Assembly: GCA_030704615.1 (NCBI GenBank)
Contig: CM060732.1
Span: 37,739,053 to 37,803,052 of the forward strand
Origin: Takakia lepidozioides
Taxonomy: Eukaryota; Streptophyta; Takakiopsida; Takakiales; Takakiaceae
Direction of reading: 5' to 3'
DNA: 64,000 nt
Positions 47,400 through 57,588 of this stretch are shown piece after piece. Both the position numbers and the translations under genes were made by a program. Every line of letters begins with the position of its first letter. The first letter of the stretch is position 1. The notes beneath the pieces are model-generated. The model ran no database searches. It was not told the DNA's origin and was given only the letters and a program-made list of their open reading frames with translations.

Positions 47400-48854
47400 T
47401 TTCTTTCCCCAACAAACCCTCCACCGATTTGGGAAATTCCCTTTTGGTAGATGGCAGTCCGGAATAGCTCCCCACTCCTTGGTCGCTTTCCGGCTCGCTC
47501 GCTTACTCACTAGTTTTTGGTCACCAACGGGCTTGCACCGTTCTCGGGGTTACTACTCCCTGTATATACTTCTATGACTGTCCGTTGGGGTTTCACAAAC
47601 AACCATGCCATTTTATGGCGAACCACCACGAAGACCCTCAATTCTCGGTGATGAGTCGCGGTGAGTCTTGGCCTACCCACCACGGCCCCATTGGATCGTG
47701 GTGATTCCCAAGACTCCCCATGACTCCCACCACCAGGTCTCCGCCCCATGGTGAGTCCTATGCCACCCCCACTAAGCCCCACTAACCTACCACCACCCCC
47801 TTGTGGAGCCACCTCCACCGCAACCCAGTGTGCGGGGCTCCACCTAGTGAGCGCCTCCGCCTCCTTGAGTGCCTTGGGCACTCAAGGGTGCTGCAGCCCC
47901 CCGTACCTATTGCTGCCACCGCCCCCACCACAGGGGCAGCCCCTTTGCGTCCCGACCCCCTGCCCTCAAGGCAAAGGGCCGCGACACACACCCCTACCAA
48001 CAGGGAGTCGATGTCCTTATCGACTTGTCCATTTTGTAGAAACGAACATCCAAGTTGTGGCGTCCCACATCAAGGAGTTTGTTTCCGCACCATGGCGTCC
48101 AATGGCTAAGAACCAAACCCCCACTTGACTCTACTCTCCACTAGCTAGTTCGGCCGACTTCCTCCAAGTCAACGCCAAGGGTGGGGCCTCTCAAGCTCCT
48201 CCCAGTGCACTCTTCTTGGCCTACTTCAAGGCCAAGGAACGATCCTCCCTGAGGATCGAATCGCCTTACTGCAACAACATTGCTTGCGACCGCTCATGAT
48301 GCCGCTTTTGGCATCACCTTGAGCAAGGGTTCACCTTGAACCCTTTTTGACTAGGAAGATAACCTTGAACCAACCGTGCGCCCCAATTACTACAATTGGG
48401 TCCGCCTTGGAATGATGGCCTGAGGTACGGGATCACGCCGAAGCTGCACTACGGCTTCGTCCTGAGGCTACACGATTATAGTACGTGAACAGAAGCACGT
48501 CTTCCGCGTTAGCCCGCACTACAAAGCAACCCCCTCGGTAGCGCAGTTATAGTACGCGCACGCGCCAGGTGCGCACTAGCACGTGAACTCCTAAAGAAGG
48601 TGCAAGTTTCCTTGTCCCTTGGATGGGAGTCACCCGATTTCGGCACTGCACAAACACACGATTAACCCAATTTACCTCTCCCACTTTTGTGAGCTAGTAT
48701 GCATTCTACACACTAGCCAACCATACCATGCATCACCATTCCAAACAAAATAGGAAGCACAACATTTGGGAACCATTTCATTTATACCAAAATTTGTACA
48801 ATACAAGTTTTTGCAATCGGATTCCTGAGCTAGCTAAGCCGGGCTAAGCATGCA
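47400..48854 (-). mobile_element. Candidate 3' LTR region of the chromovirus
   Basis: Immediately after the chromodomain stop on this strand there is a polypurine tract (GTGGGGGAGGAAA, 48,867-48,855), then TGCATGCTTAGCCC, a plausible LTR start with TG at 48,854. The next 1.4 kb is noncoding, GC-rich and unlike flanking DNA. The far LTR end was not located, and no second LTR exists in the window for comparison, so the left boundary is nominal. Confidence 0.4.
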
Positions 48855-48888
48855 TTTCCTCCCCCACGCTCCAAGGTTGATGTCCCCA

Positions 48889-49690
48889 TCAACGTTTCTT
48901 CCACTTTTGAGGTCGCCCTTCGAAAGCTGCAACCGCCTCGGATGCGTTCCCCATTTCTGAGGCACGCACCCAAGATGCCTCCACATGATGATAACCCTTA
49001 CTCCGTTTCTTGATTCTTGAACCTCCTCGACTTAAGCACTGTCTCCACCTCGTACTCATGTTCATTTTCATGATCTAACAGCACAGGTGGCGGACGCAAC
49101 ACTTGAGGCCGATTCGGACGCGCTTCATCTTTGAAGTAAGGCTTAAAAAGGGAGACGTGGAATACCGGATGCACTTTGCTGTTTGGCGGCAGCTCCAACT
49201 CATACACGTCCTCATTCATAACCTTCCAGATGCGAAATGGTCCCGCATACGGAGGTACGAACTTCGGACTCACTTCCGGAGGTAGTCGAAAATTCTTGAT
49301 GTTCAACCAGACCTCCGTGCCTGCCTCAAACTTGACTTCCCTCCGTTTCCGATTTGCTTGTCGTTCATACCGTTTCCTAGCTTTGGCGATGTTGTACTTT
49401 GCGAGCTTCAACAAGCGCTCGCGTTCCTCCAACACCGCTGTTGCTGCCGGTTCCTCTACGTCTTGGGCGGCCCAACTTGTCGGCACTAGAGGTGCTTTTC
49501 CATAGACCAATACGAAAGGGAAAACACCCGTTGCGGAGTGTTTTGTGTTATTATAACAGAACTCTGTCGCGTCCAAGTGCTTCACCCAGTCCGATTGGTC
49601 CGCCGACACATAATTCCGCAAGATCTGTTTCACTACGGAATTCACCCTTTCTGTTAGGCCGTCTGTTGTAGGTCGGAAGGCGGTTGTTAA
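48889..49690 (-). pseudogene. Chromovirus (Ty3/gypsy) integrase C-terminus plus chromodomain, truncated
   Basis: Begins mid integrase core at TTAFRPTTDGLTERVNS (end of the DDE domain), followed by LDATEFCYNNTKHSATG, a GPFRIWKVMNEDVYELELP SH3-like domain and HPVFHVSLFKPYF. A chromodomain starts at EYEVETVLKSRRFK. A frameshift near 49,020 moves the rest (YHHVEASWVRASE ... EAVAAFEGRPQKWKKR) to another frame. Chromodomains of such integrases read histone methyl marks to target insertion. The 5' part of the protein is missing at 49,690. A matching RNase H/integrase N-terminus lies at 63,557-64,000 on the same strand. Confidence 0.85.
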
Positions 49691-50689
49691 GTTATTTTAC
49701 CACTAGTGTGAAACTAGCTAGGAAATAGCTAGCTTTTACATATTGACATTTGGGATTGGCCCAAGTGTCAATCCAGGGGTCAAGGTAGATTTAGGCCCTG
49801 GAGTGGTTATCTTCACGGCAAGCGCAGGAGGCTCATCTTTCTCAAGTTGAGCCTCACCGCGCCTAGCTATGGCGCCGTAGTGTGGATTCCCCATGGCGTG
49901 GGGTGCACTTGGCTTGACTTGTATTTGAGTGATGACATGAGTTTATGCTTCAGCTTTGTGAGCTCGCATGAGCTTGTGCTTGTATTCTTCTTCTTTATCA
50001 CTCGAGAAAGATCAGCTCGTATCTATGAGTGTCAGATACGAGTTAGTTGTAGCACTTGTGGTTTTTGCTTGAGAATGAGAGAAACCAGGTTGTTATGCAA
50101 TGAGCACCGTGGAGCTCTTGGTTGTTAGAAGCGGAGGCGATGTGGGTTACGAGGTGGTAAACCTTGGCATTCGATCTTCAGCTTCAGAGATGAAAGCACC
50201 ATACTGCAGGTAATTCCAGAGCACCTTGATGGTTTTAGATTGTGTACATGCATGAGCAAGCACGATTGGGAAGAGGACCAGTCAAGAGCAGGTTATAGTG
50301 GCTTTGGTGGCAAAGCTGAGAACTAGACTTGGGAATGCGAGCTTTCATTGTGTGAAGGATTGCAAGACCAAGCAAAAGGGCTGATTTGGCTTGGGGCAAA
50401 TCAGTGCACTTTGTGGAGTATGTTGAGAGTGGGTTTCAATCTTGAGCTTCAGCATTGAGAGGGCTCTTGTCATGGCAAGAGCAGGGCTGGAACAGGATCT
50501 AAGAGGTGCGGCAAGGCCATTGAATGTGCACCTAGGGTTTCAGAGCTTGGAAGAAGAGCTCTTGCACCACAAAAGGAGTGTCTTGTGGCTGGAAATGTAA
50601 GCCTTAGGGTTTCAGGAGCTTGGCAAAGGCTGTGGAGTGCTTAGTCTTGTCTTAGGGAGCATCAAGGAGCCAAGGAGCCAAGATAGGGG
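49691..50689. other. Spacer between chromovirus break and tandem repeats
   Basis: Starts TGTTAAGTTATTTTACCAC, which could be the LTR start of an element inserted into the chromovirus integrase, though no second copy was found to confirm it. No gene supported. Confidence 0.3.
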
Positions 50690-51110
50690 GCTGATACCTC
50701 TTGTGTGAAGAGGTTGCATGTGTGGAGCATGTATTCAGCTCATTGAAGCTTCCATCTTCAAGCTTGGAGGGCAAGCAAGGAAGAGGGAAGGGCTGACTTC
50801 CCTTATGTGAGAGCAATGCATGTGTGGAGCATGCTTTCAGCCTGTTGAAGGTTTGTACTTTCAGGTTTGGGAGTGCAAGAAAGGAAGGAAGGGACTGGTT
50901 TCCCTGTAGGGCATGTGTGGAGCATGATTCCAGCCCGCTGAAGCGTGTAATTTTAGGTTGGTGGGTGCAAGAAAGAAAGCAAAGGGCTTATGCTCTGGTG
51001 GTGAGAGTGGGGCATGTGTGGAGCATGCCTTCAGTCCATTGGGCTTTTGTCTTCAAGCTTTAGAGAACTAGAAGAGAAGGTAAGGGGCTGATCTGCTCTT
51101 ATGTGACAGT
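50690..51110. repeat. Four tandem units of about 100 bp
   Basis: Anchors GCATGTGTGGAGCATG at 50,716, 50,818, 50,911 and 51,012 (spacing 102, 93, 101 bp). Each unit continues with a TTCAGnCCnTTGAAG-like block, a CAAGAAAG/GGAAGG purine run and GGGCTGAnnTnCC. More diverged copies may extend left to about 50,400 and right to about 51,180. Lies upstream of the methyltransferase retroelement; may be part of its leader or LTR. Confidence 0.7.
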
Positions 51111-51530
51111 CCGACACTTGTAGAGCGTGTTTTGAGTTGGGGTTTCAACCTCAAGCCTAGATAGAGCATGGCTCTTGAAGTGGCAGGTGTAGGGGGCTAG
51201 AATAGGCTCTAAGACAGATGTTATAGCCAAGGGAAGCGCTTGAATGAGTGCTCACAAGGGCTGGAAACCAGCAAGGCTTGGTTGTTTGCCATTGAGTTTA
51301 GTGGCGTGTTTGGGGAGTCTAAGTGAGAAAGAAGGCTTGGTTTGTGGCAACCATCTTCCTCATGGCTTAGAGCTACTATTGGTGGTGTGTGGGAGCCGAA
51401 AGAGCAAGAATACCTTGCTGATTTCTTCACAGCCGCCATAGCTCAGTGCAAAGAAGCCTAGAGTCCAAGAGACACAAACCCTAGCTTGGCGTGGCTAGAC
51501 CCCTTGGAGAAATGGCTAAACTGTCCTGAG

Positions 51531-52365
51531 TGGCCTGTGGGGCTGTGACGGGCTGTGACAGGCTGTGCCCTGTGGCCTGTGGGGCTATGACGGGCTGTGA
51601 TGGGCTGTGACAGGCTGTGCCATGTGCCTGTGGGGCTATGACGGGCTGTGATGGGCTGTGACCGGCTGTGCCATGTGGCCTGTGGGGCTGTGACAGGCTG
51701 TGATGGGCTGTGACAGGCTGTGCCCTGTGGCCTGTTGGGCTATGACAGGCTGTGTGGGCTGTGACAGGCTGTGCCAGGCTGTGCCCTGTGGCCTGTGGGG
51801 CTGTGACAGGCTGTGCCAGGCTGTGCCATGTGGCCTGTGGGGCTGTGACGGGCTGTGACAGGTTGTGGCGAGCTGTGACGGGTTGTGGGGAGCTGTGACG
51901 GGCTGTGGCGAGCTGTGACGGGCTGTGAGGGGTTGTGACAGGCTGTGGCGGGCTGTGACAGGCTAAGCCCAGTGGCCTGTGGGGCTATGAGGGGCTGTGA
52001 GGGGCTGTGACAGGCTGTGCCCTGTGGCCCTGTGGGGCTGTGACGGGCTTGTAACAGGCTGTGGCGAGCTGTGACGGGCTGTGAGGGGTTGTGACAGGCT
52101 GTGGCGGGCTGTGACAGGCTAAGCCCAGTGGCCTGTGGGGCTGTGAGGGGCTGTGCCCTATGGCCTGTGGGGCTGTGACGGGCTGTGGCGAGCTGTGACG
52201 GGCTGTGACGGGCTGTGGCCTGTGGCCTGTGGGGCTGTGATGGGCTGTGACGGGCTGTGACAGGCTGACTTTGGCCTGTGGGGCTGTGACAGGCTGTGAG
52301 GGGCTGTGGCCTTTGGGGCTGTGACCCCTGCGACCTGTGTAGGGCTGTGACAGACTGTGCGCCAT
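51531..52365. repeat. GGGCTGTGACA-type GC-rich minisatellite, about 830 bp
   Basis: Roughly 70 units of an 11-bp motif (GGCTGTGACGG, GGCTGTGACAG) with higher-order blocks marked by GCCCTGTGGCCTGTGGGGCT. Strong strand asymmetry (G-rich plus strand, almost no A outside the GTGA step). It ends about 165 bp before the first Gag-linked frame of the methyltransferase retroelement. The open Ser/Pro/His-rich minus frame at 51,985-52,419 is repeat translation. Confidence 0.9.
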
Positions 52366-52849
52366 GCTAGTTTTGTGTGGGCGCTTGTTTTTATAGGTGA
52401 TTGGTCCGGATTTGATCACCGGCCAGTCCTAGAGTATGTTGTCGATGGTGAGGCTGGGGTGATGACCAGCCAGACCATCATTGTTTCTCCTGTGGTGAGG
52501 TTGGAGGTGATGACCAGCCAACCATAGGAGTGCTTGCGGTGGATGCAGGTACAGGTGTAGGCTATGTTAGGAACTTAGTATTCCAAACCATAAGCCGCAA
52601 CAGGTTCTCTACCTGGTTACCTTGTGGAGAGGGGGTTAGGGTTCATGACTGGTTGAGTGTCAACACGGAGGTGCCACTAGTTGCTGGGGACAGTGCCGGT
52701 TCGAGCACTAGCGATACTAGTGGATACACGAGACGAGGTGTGCGGTTTAGGCCAGCTTCACCTCATGTGTCTTCTACGGAAGGTTCTGATTCGGATTGTG
52801 AATCAGGAGGACTCATACCGGCGGTAAAAGTTGTTTCCTTGCCATTGTT

Positions 52850-54058
52850 GTGGGACACAATGGAGGAGATGTATGGAGCTACCAAGGGCCACGAAGGTAC
52901 TCTGGGGCGGTGGGCACCATCAAGTTGGATGATTTTATCCAAGAGTTTGATAGTTGGTGTGATTTGCAGCAAATGCGCAATCCACAACTATTTACGCCTT
53001 TCATGGCATGGAAGGGGCTGTTTCAACACCTTGAGGGGCCGCCTATGGATGATTACCATGAGTTCAGGCGGGGGCATGAGGTTGAGATCGAGGAGTGGAG
53101 GATGTACTGGTCACCCGACTATGTCTCCATCACTAGGGGCACTAGAGCATGAGGGCAGTGGCTACACCTGCCGCTGCACCGGCAGCTTCAGCAAGTAGCA
53201 GAGGGACTAGTGGGACTGGTGGTACAGTAGCTACGACGTCCACCCAAGCCACTACCGCACCAGCACCCGTGCCTGCCTTCAATCTTGTTGTGGAGTTCTT
53301 CGAAGAGTTGAGAGGGAACTACCAAGGGGTGAGGACAGAGAAGTTGCGGAGCTTGCAAGAGTTCCAACGGAAGCCGACCGAGAGCTTGAGGGAGGCTTTC
53401 ACTCGCATGAGGCGCTTGATAAATGTAACCCAAGGGGTTACGGAAGCTTAGGCAGTCCAATTCTGGTATGGGATATTGGACAAGGAGCTGAGGAGAAGGG
53501 TGCGGGATGCAACTCTCCTACAAGCGGCCCAACCCACCTTAGCAAATGTGTTTTTGCTGGCAGAGCGGATAGAGCTTAACAAGGTGGAGGAACGAGTGAT
53601 CATGGTGGGATTTGCTAAGGAGACACCACGGGGTAGTGGTGCTCCTAGCCAACCACTACCCTAGCCAACGTGCTCAAGGCAACAAGGGGGCTCAGGTGAA
53701 GCTCAGGGAAGGGCAGAGAGGACCTCAGATGCAGGGGTCTCTCCCTTCATTTGCTGGCCAACAACGGGCGGATATGGTGTGCTGGACATGTGGAGGACCC
53801 CATATCAAGAAGGATTGCCCAGAGGGAGGCAAAGGGCCGGTACATGCATAGCCTGCACAGTTGCAGTGTGGGCATTGTGGCAAGCATAGGCATGGAGAGG
53901 CCCAGTGTTATGACTTGCATCCTGAGTTGCGCCCAGACCAGTTCCAAGGGAACAATGGTGGCCGGGGGCGAGGTGGACCAGCCCAGAGAGGACGAGGTGG
54001 CCGGGCACGAGGTGTAGGCCAAGGGCAAGCTCAACATGGCCAAGGACGCGGAGGTTAG
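52850..54058 (+). pseudogene. Gag with two CCHC zinc knuckles (part of the methyltransferase retroelement)
   Basis: Particle-forming and RNA-binding part. FNLVVEFFEELRGNYQGVRT, LRSLQEFQRKPTESLREAFT and FWYGILDKELRRRVRDATLL form a Retrotrans_gag-type helical domain (53,277-53,530), interrupted by a TAG at about 53,450. Two knuckles follow: CWTCGGPHIKKDC at 53,780-53,818 (one residue shorter than the canonical C-x2-C-x4-H-x4-C) and CGHCGKHRHGEAQC at 53,867-53,908 (canonical). An Arg/Gly-rich tail ends at a TAG (54,058). The N-terminal stretch FIQEFDSWCDLQQMRNPQLF at 52.92 kb may be part of Gag in another frame. Confidence 0.8.
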
Positions 54059-54073
54059 GATGTTGACCAAGGC

Positions 54074-55467
54074 ATGGCCAACCGGCTTCAGCAGCTAGAG
54101 CAGAGGCTCGCTGCCATGGCTACAGCTCAGGTGGTACCGGCTCCCAAGCAGGATGGTCCACCTCCTGCTCCTGAGGGAGGAGATATGGGAGGCATGGGAT
54201 TCATGTGCAGAACAACACTACCATTAGAGCAGGTGGAGTCTGCTGCAGTCGTGACTCGAGGAGCAGCACGAGTTCCTGAGCCACAAGGTGCAGAGGTGGA
54301 ATCGGATCCACAGCGAGGGGAGGCAAGCCGTCAGGCGAGGCTTCCTCAATCATTCACATTGGCGGAGACAGTGTCGACGCCATCCATGGCACCTAGTTCT
54401 CGCCCGACTGTTACCGAGGCGGAGGTTACTATGCCATTGGGGAGAGCTACACGGGTAGCACCACTACCTAGTGTTGCCAAGGCTACGACAGCTAGTGTGC
54501 TGCTAGAAGCGGCCACATCTGTGTGCCAGGCTCCATTGTTCTCGGCTACCATGATTGCGACGCCGGGGGTAAGACCAGCTGAGGTGTTCAGGCTGGCAGC
54601 TACACTCTGTGAGAGTGGGGAGGTTACTTCATCTTCTACGGAGATAGTGGGAGGTGTAGTGCCGGAGGGATCCTCGGATTTGAGGGTCAAGACTGCCATG
54701 GCGGCACCATGGCAAGTTGCAGCTGCCAGGTTGATGGAGCTACCAGCTAGGCCAGCCATTGAGCGCGCCATGGTGACACCTGGAGTTGTCATGTTAGACA
54801 ACCAGGATGGCATTTTCTGTTTGAGTGGACCGGCAGGCAAGAGGTACCGGCCACTGCGGGTCTTGTTGGACTCGGGAGCTCAGCCATTGATGCTGGGCAG
54901 AGCTGCTATTGCAGGCTAGGGCCTCACGGAGGCGGATATGGAGCCTTGTCTTTTCCAGATACAGACGTCTCTAGGAGGATCGGAGCAGGCTCGGGGCATG
55001 ACACGGCGTGAGTTGGCTATCAGACTACGGCCGGATCACCCTATAGATGGCTCAGTGATGCGAGCCAAGGCCATTGTGACAGACGCGGTCTCATAGATGT
55101 CCTGGTTGGTGGGGCAGTGCTGTACCCCATGGGCTTCACCCTGGATTTTTGGGAGGAGTCAACTTCCTATAGGCCTGCATGGCAGTCAGGGGAGGGCCGG
55201 CGTGTGCACCTCCCTGTGACGTTCATAGGAGGAGTTACGGTTGCCCAACGAGGCAAGATGCCGACACTAGCAGCATTCACATCGGCAGTGAGTTGGCCTA
55301 GAGAGTTGCTTGAGGGCAACGCTCATTCAGAGGATGTACCACCTCCGGGAGAGCCTGATGACATGTATGGTATGGCAGAGTTGCCTAGCATGGTTGCTCA
55401 GATTCCATTGTGGGGCACGAGCAAGGATTTGCTGCGGGATGCTGATCGACGGGTGCAACAAGCCTAG
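54074..55467 (+). pseudogene. Retroelement spacer and aspartic protease
   Basis: After a coiled, Ala/Pro/Thr-rich linker, the retropepsin active-site block VLLDSGAQPLMLG occurs at about 54,860-54,895 (D-S-G in place of the commoner D-T-G). The flap and C-terminal sheet follow: PIDGSVMRAKAIVTDAV, then in another frame VLVGGAVLYPMGFTLDF, marking a frameshift at about 55,095. A TAG right after AAIAG (54,917) also interrupts. The C-terminal part ending in DADRRVQQA stops at 55,465-55,467, directly before the methyltransferase frame. Confidence 0.65.
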
Positions 55468-56591
55468 GTGGAGGCTTTTGTACCGTCAGGAGAGGAGGAG
55501 AGTGCGGGGATTGCACCAGGACCACCTCAGTTGTCTCCATTGGACACCACACCTATTGTGTGGCAGTATCCGGATGAAGACATTTGTCTTCTGGACTTGT
55601 TTGGCGGGATCAGCACCGGATTGGCTGCTGTGTTACAGGCAGGTGTACGAGTTCGGCGTTACCTGTATGTGGAGAGGGATGAGACTGCACGACCCATTTC
55701 ACTTCGTCATGTTGCTCAGTTGGTGCAGCGGTACCCTGAGTTGTTGTCGATGTCTGCAATTTGTGGATATCAGCAGGCCTTGTCAGCAGACATTTCGTTG
55801 CTGGGGGCGCAGGATTTGGAGCGGGTTGGCTCCATTGATCTGGTAGTGGCTGCCAAGGGCATTCATCAGCCGGGCATGGCAATGGATTGCGAGACTCGAG
55901 GTCGGGTCTATTTTGGGAGATGGTGCGGGTTTTGCGCCACTTGCAGCTTCATCAAGCTGTATTTCCAGCATACATCTTGGAGAATGTGCCACTGATGGGC
56001 GATTCTCGGACCAGGGAAATGGCCAGTGTGCATCAAGTCTGGTCGTGGCTTGGGTCAGCAGTGTTGCTAGATGCAGCTACAGTGGGGTCACGGGCTCATC
56101 GTCCGTGGCTATGGTGGACTAACTTGATGCCACCCGCACTGCTCAAGCGTGCATTTGATGGGGTGCAGCGGCCAGCACATCTCACAGTGGATAGCATTCT
56201 GGACACAGGGAGGCAGTCTCAGCGTGTGAGACACGATGACCGTTCGCCTTTGGCAGTGGTCAACAAGATGGGTCAACCACGAGCAGCATTACCTACACTG
56301 CTCAGCTTCCCAGGATCGCATGCTTTCCGGGATAGTGGACCTGGCCTCCTGTGGGATGATCAGTTGCAGCAGTTAGTGGAGCCTAATGCTGACGAGCATG
56401 TGCGGGCAATGGGTTTTACCACTGGTACCACGACGGTGTCGTCTCTTTCTGAGGCATCACGTTGTCAAGTGTTGGGGCAAGCAATGGATCTCAATTGCTT
56501 GACCTGGATTATCAGCTTGGCTATGGCTGAGCAACGCAGAGTGCGGAGTACACTTCCCTCGATGGTCTCTCTGCCTACCGAGACGGTATAG
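55468..56591 (+). pseudogene. C5 cytosine DNA methyltransferase domain inside the retroelement polyprotein
   Basis: Transfers methyl groups from SAM to cytosine in DNA. Motif I is LLDLFGGISTGLAAVLQAG (from about 55,588), with the style of DNMT3/DRM enzymes; motif II-like YLYVERDETARPISLRH; IDLVVA leads into motif IV. There a small deletion shifts the frame: the catalytic Cys codon survives (TGC, 55,851-55,853) followed by QGHSSAG and SRSGLFWEMVRVL in the next frame, but the preceding Gly/Trp/Pro codons are missing. Motif VI YILENVPL (55,971-55,994), motif VIII SRAHRPWLWWTNL, and a C-terminal RAMGFTTGTT ... LGQAMDLNCLTWI that fits motifs IX-X. Size about 320 aa, fitting a catalytic domain alone, with no UBA, PWWP or ADD module. 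It sits between protease and RT. Confidence 0.88.
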
Positions 56592-56884
56592 GCAGTGAGT
56601 GGGGGCGAGCATGTGAGGACCACGGGGTGCAGACATCCATGGCACACGTGGGAGGTGCTCGAGGTTCAGATGGAGTTGGCAGCCAAGGTGGCGATGAAAG
56701 ATGAGGTTGGGGATTTTTCTCGGGTGGAGGAAGTCCTTGAGGATGAGATGATGGGGCAGGATGAGGCCTTGTCACTGACTGAGTAGGTAGGGAGTACTGC
56801 TCAAGAGGTTGTAACATAGCAACCACTGGACGCGTCCTCAACCTCTAAGCCCACTGGACTTAAGGTTGCAGTTACGGAGGACAA

Positions 56885-57157
56885 TTGGGAGCCTGACATT
56901 GGACCCATTGTCACCGGAGGAGAGAGACGACGTATACGGCGGTTCCTGAGGGCTTACAGGAATTGCTTTGCCTTCAGTTTGAAGGACTTGGGAGCACTGA
57001 AGGGTCAAGAGATCCGTATTGAGTTGGCCACTGACACGCCAATCTTTCGGAGACCCTATAGATACAGTGACATGGAGAGGTCTTTGATTCAGATGAGGAC
57101 TCAAGATCTCTGGGAGGCAAGTTTGGTGGAGCTCTCTAGTGGAGAGTATGCTTCAGC
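56885..57157 (+). pseudogene. Reverse transcriptase N-terminal edge (palm deleted)
   Basis: FAFSLKDLGALKGQEIRIEL, IFRRPYRYSDMERSLIQM and LVELSSGEYASA are the start of a Ty3/gypsy RT (fingers; the LVELSxSxYASA block precedes the first palm strand). The sequence then jumps at about 57,160 directly to the connection domain, so the catalytic YxDD motif and about 130-170 residues are absent. An in-frame stop precedes the block near 56,785. Confidence 0.8.
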
Positions 57158-57162
57158 CACAA

Positions 57163-57588
57163 GAGGCCATTGCACAAATTCCACGCCCCACGGATGTGAG
57201 CCGAGTTCGAGCTTTCATGGGGTTATCAAACTATTATAGACGGTTTGTCAAGGGATTTAATACCATTGCAAAGGCTCTAACCAAGTTGACCAAGGTGGAC
57301 CAGGAGTGGCAGTGAGAAGATAAGCAGGAACGAGCTTTTCAAGAGCTCAAGGTGAGGTTGACCTCGACGCCTATCCTGAGACGACCTATCAGGGGGCATC
57401 CCTTTCAGCTGCATACGGATTGGAGCATGTTGGGGCTTGTCACGGATCACCAGCCACTCAAGTGGTTGATGGAGTCAGACAAGCTTACGGGGAAGCTTGC
57501 ACGGTGGGCACTCATCCTCCAGGAGTATGACTTTCAGATTGTGCATCGACCGGGTTTGGTCAATCGGGATGCGGATGGATTGAGTTGA
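57163..57588 (+). pseudogene. RT connection and RNase H remnants
   Basis: EAIAQIPRPTDVSRVRAFMG, LSNYYRRFVKGFNTIAKALT (connection) end in a TGA at about 57,315; APILRRP-like TPILRRPIRGHPFQLHTDWS, then a jump from MLGL straight to VTDHQPLKWLMESDKLTGKL and YDFQIVHRPGLVNRDADGLS. The missing piece between MLGL and VTDHQ contains the RNase H Glu and further Asp. A one-base frameshift follows at about 57,585. Confidence 0.8.

Noticed and set aside
47748-48128. Proline-rich 126-aa plus-strand frame
   Set aside because: Lies in the GC-rich LTR-like region of the chromovirus with no splice or family support; opposite frame is equally open.
49684-49700. Confident 5' LTR start of the methyltransferase element (TGTTAAGT)
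   Set aside because: No second copy exists to the right of the element, and the same bases can be read as the last chromovirus integrase codons; kept only as a possibility.
51985-52419. Ser/Pro/His-rich 144-aa open frame on the minus strand
   Set aside because: It is a direct translation of the GGCTGTGACGG minisatellite; the composition follows the repeat.
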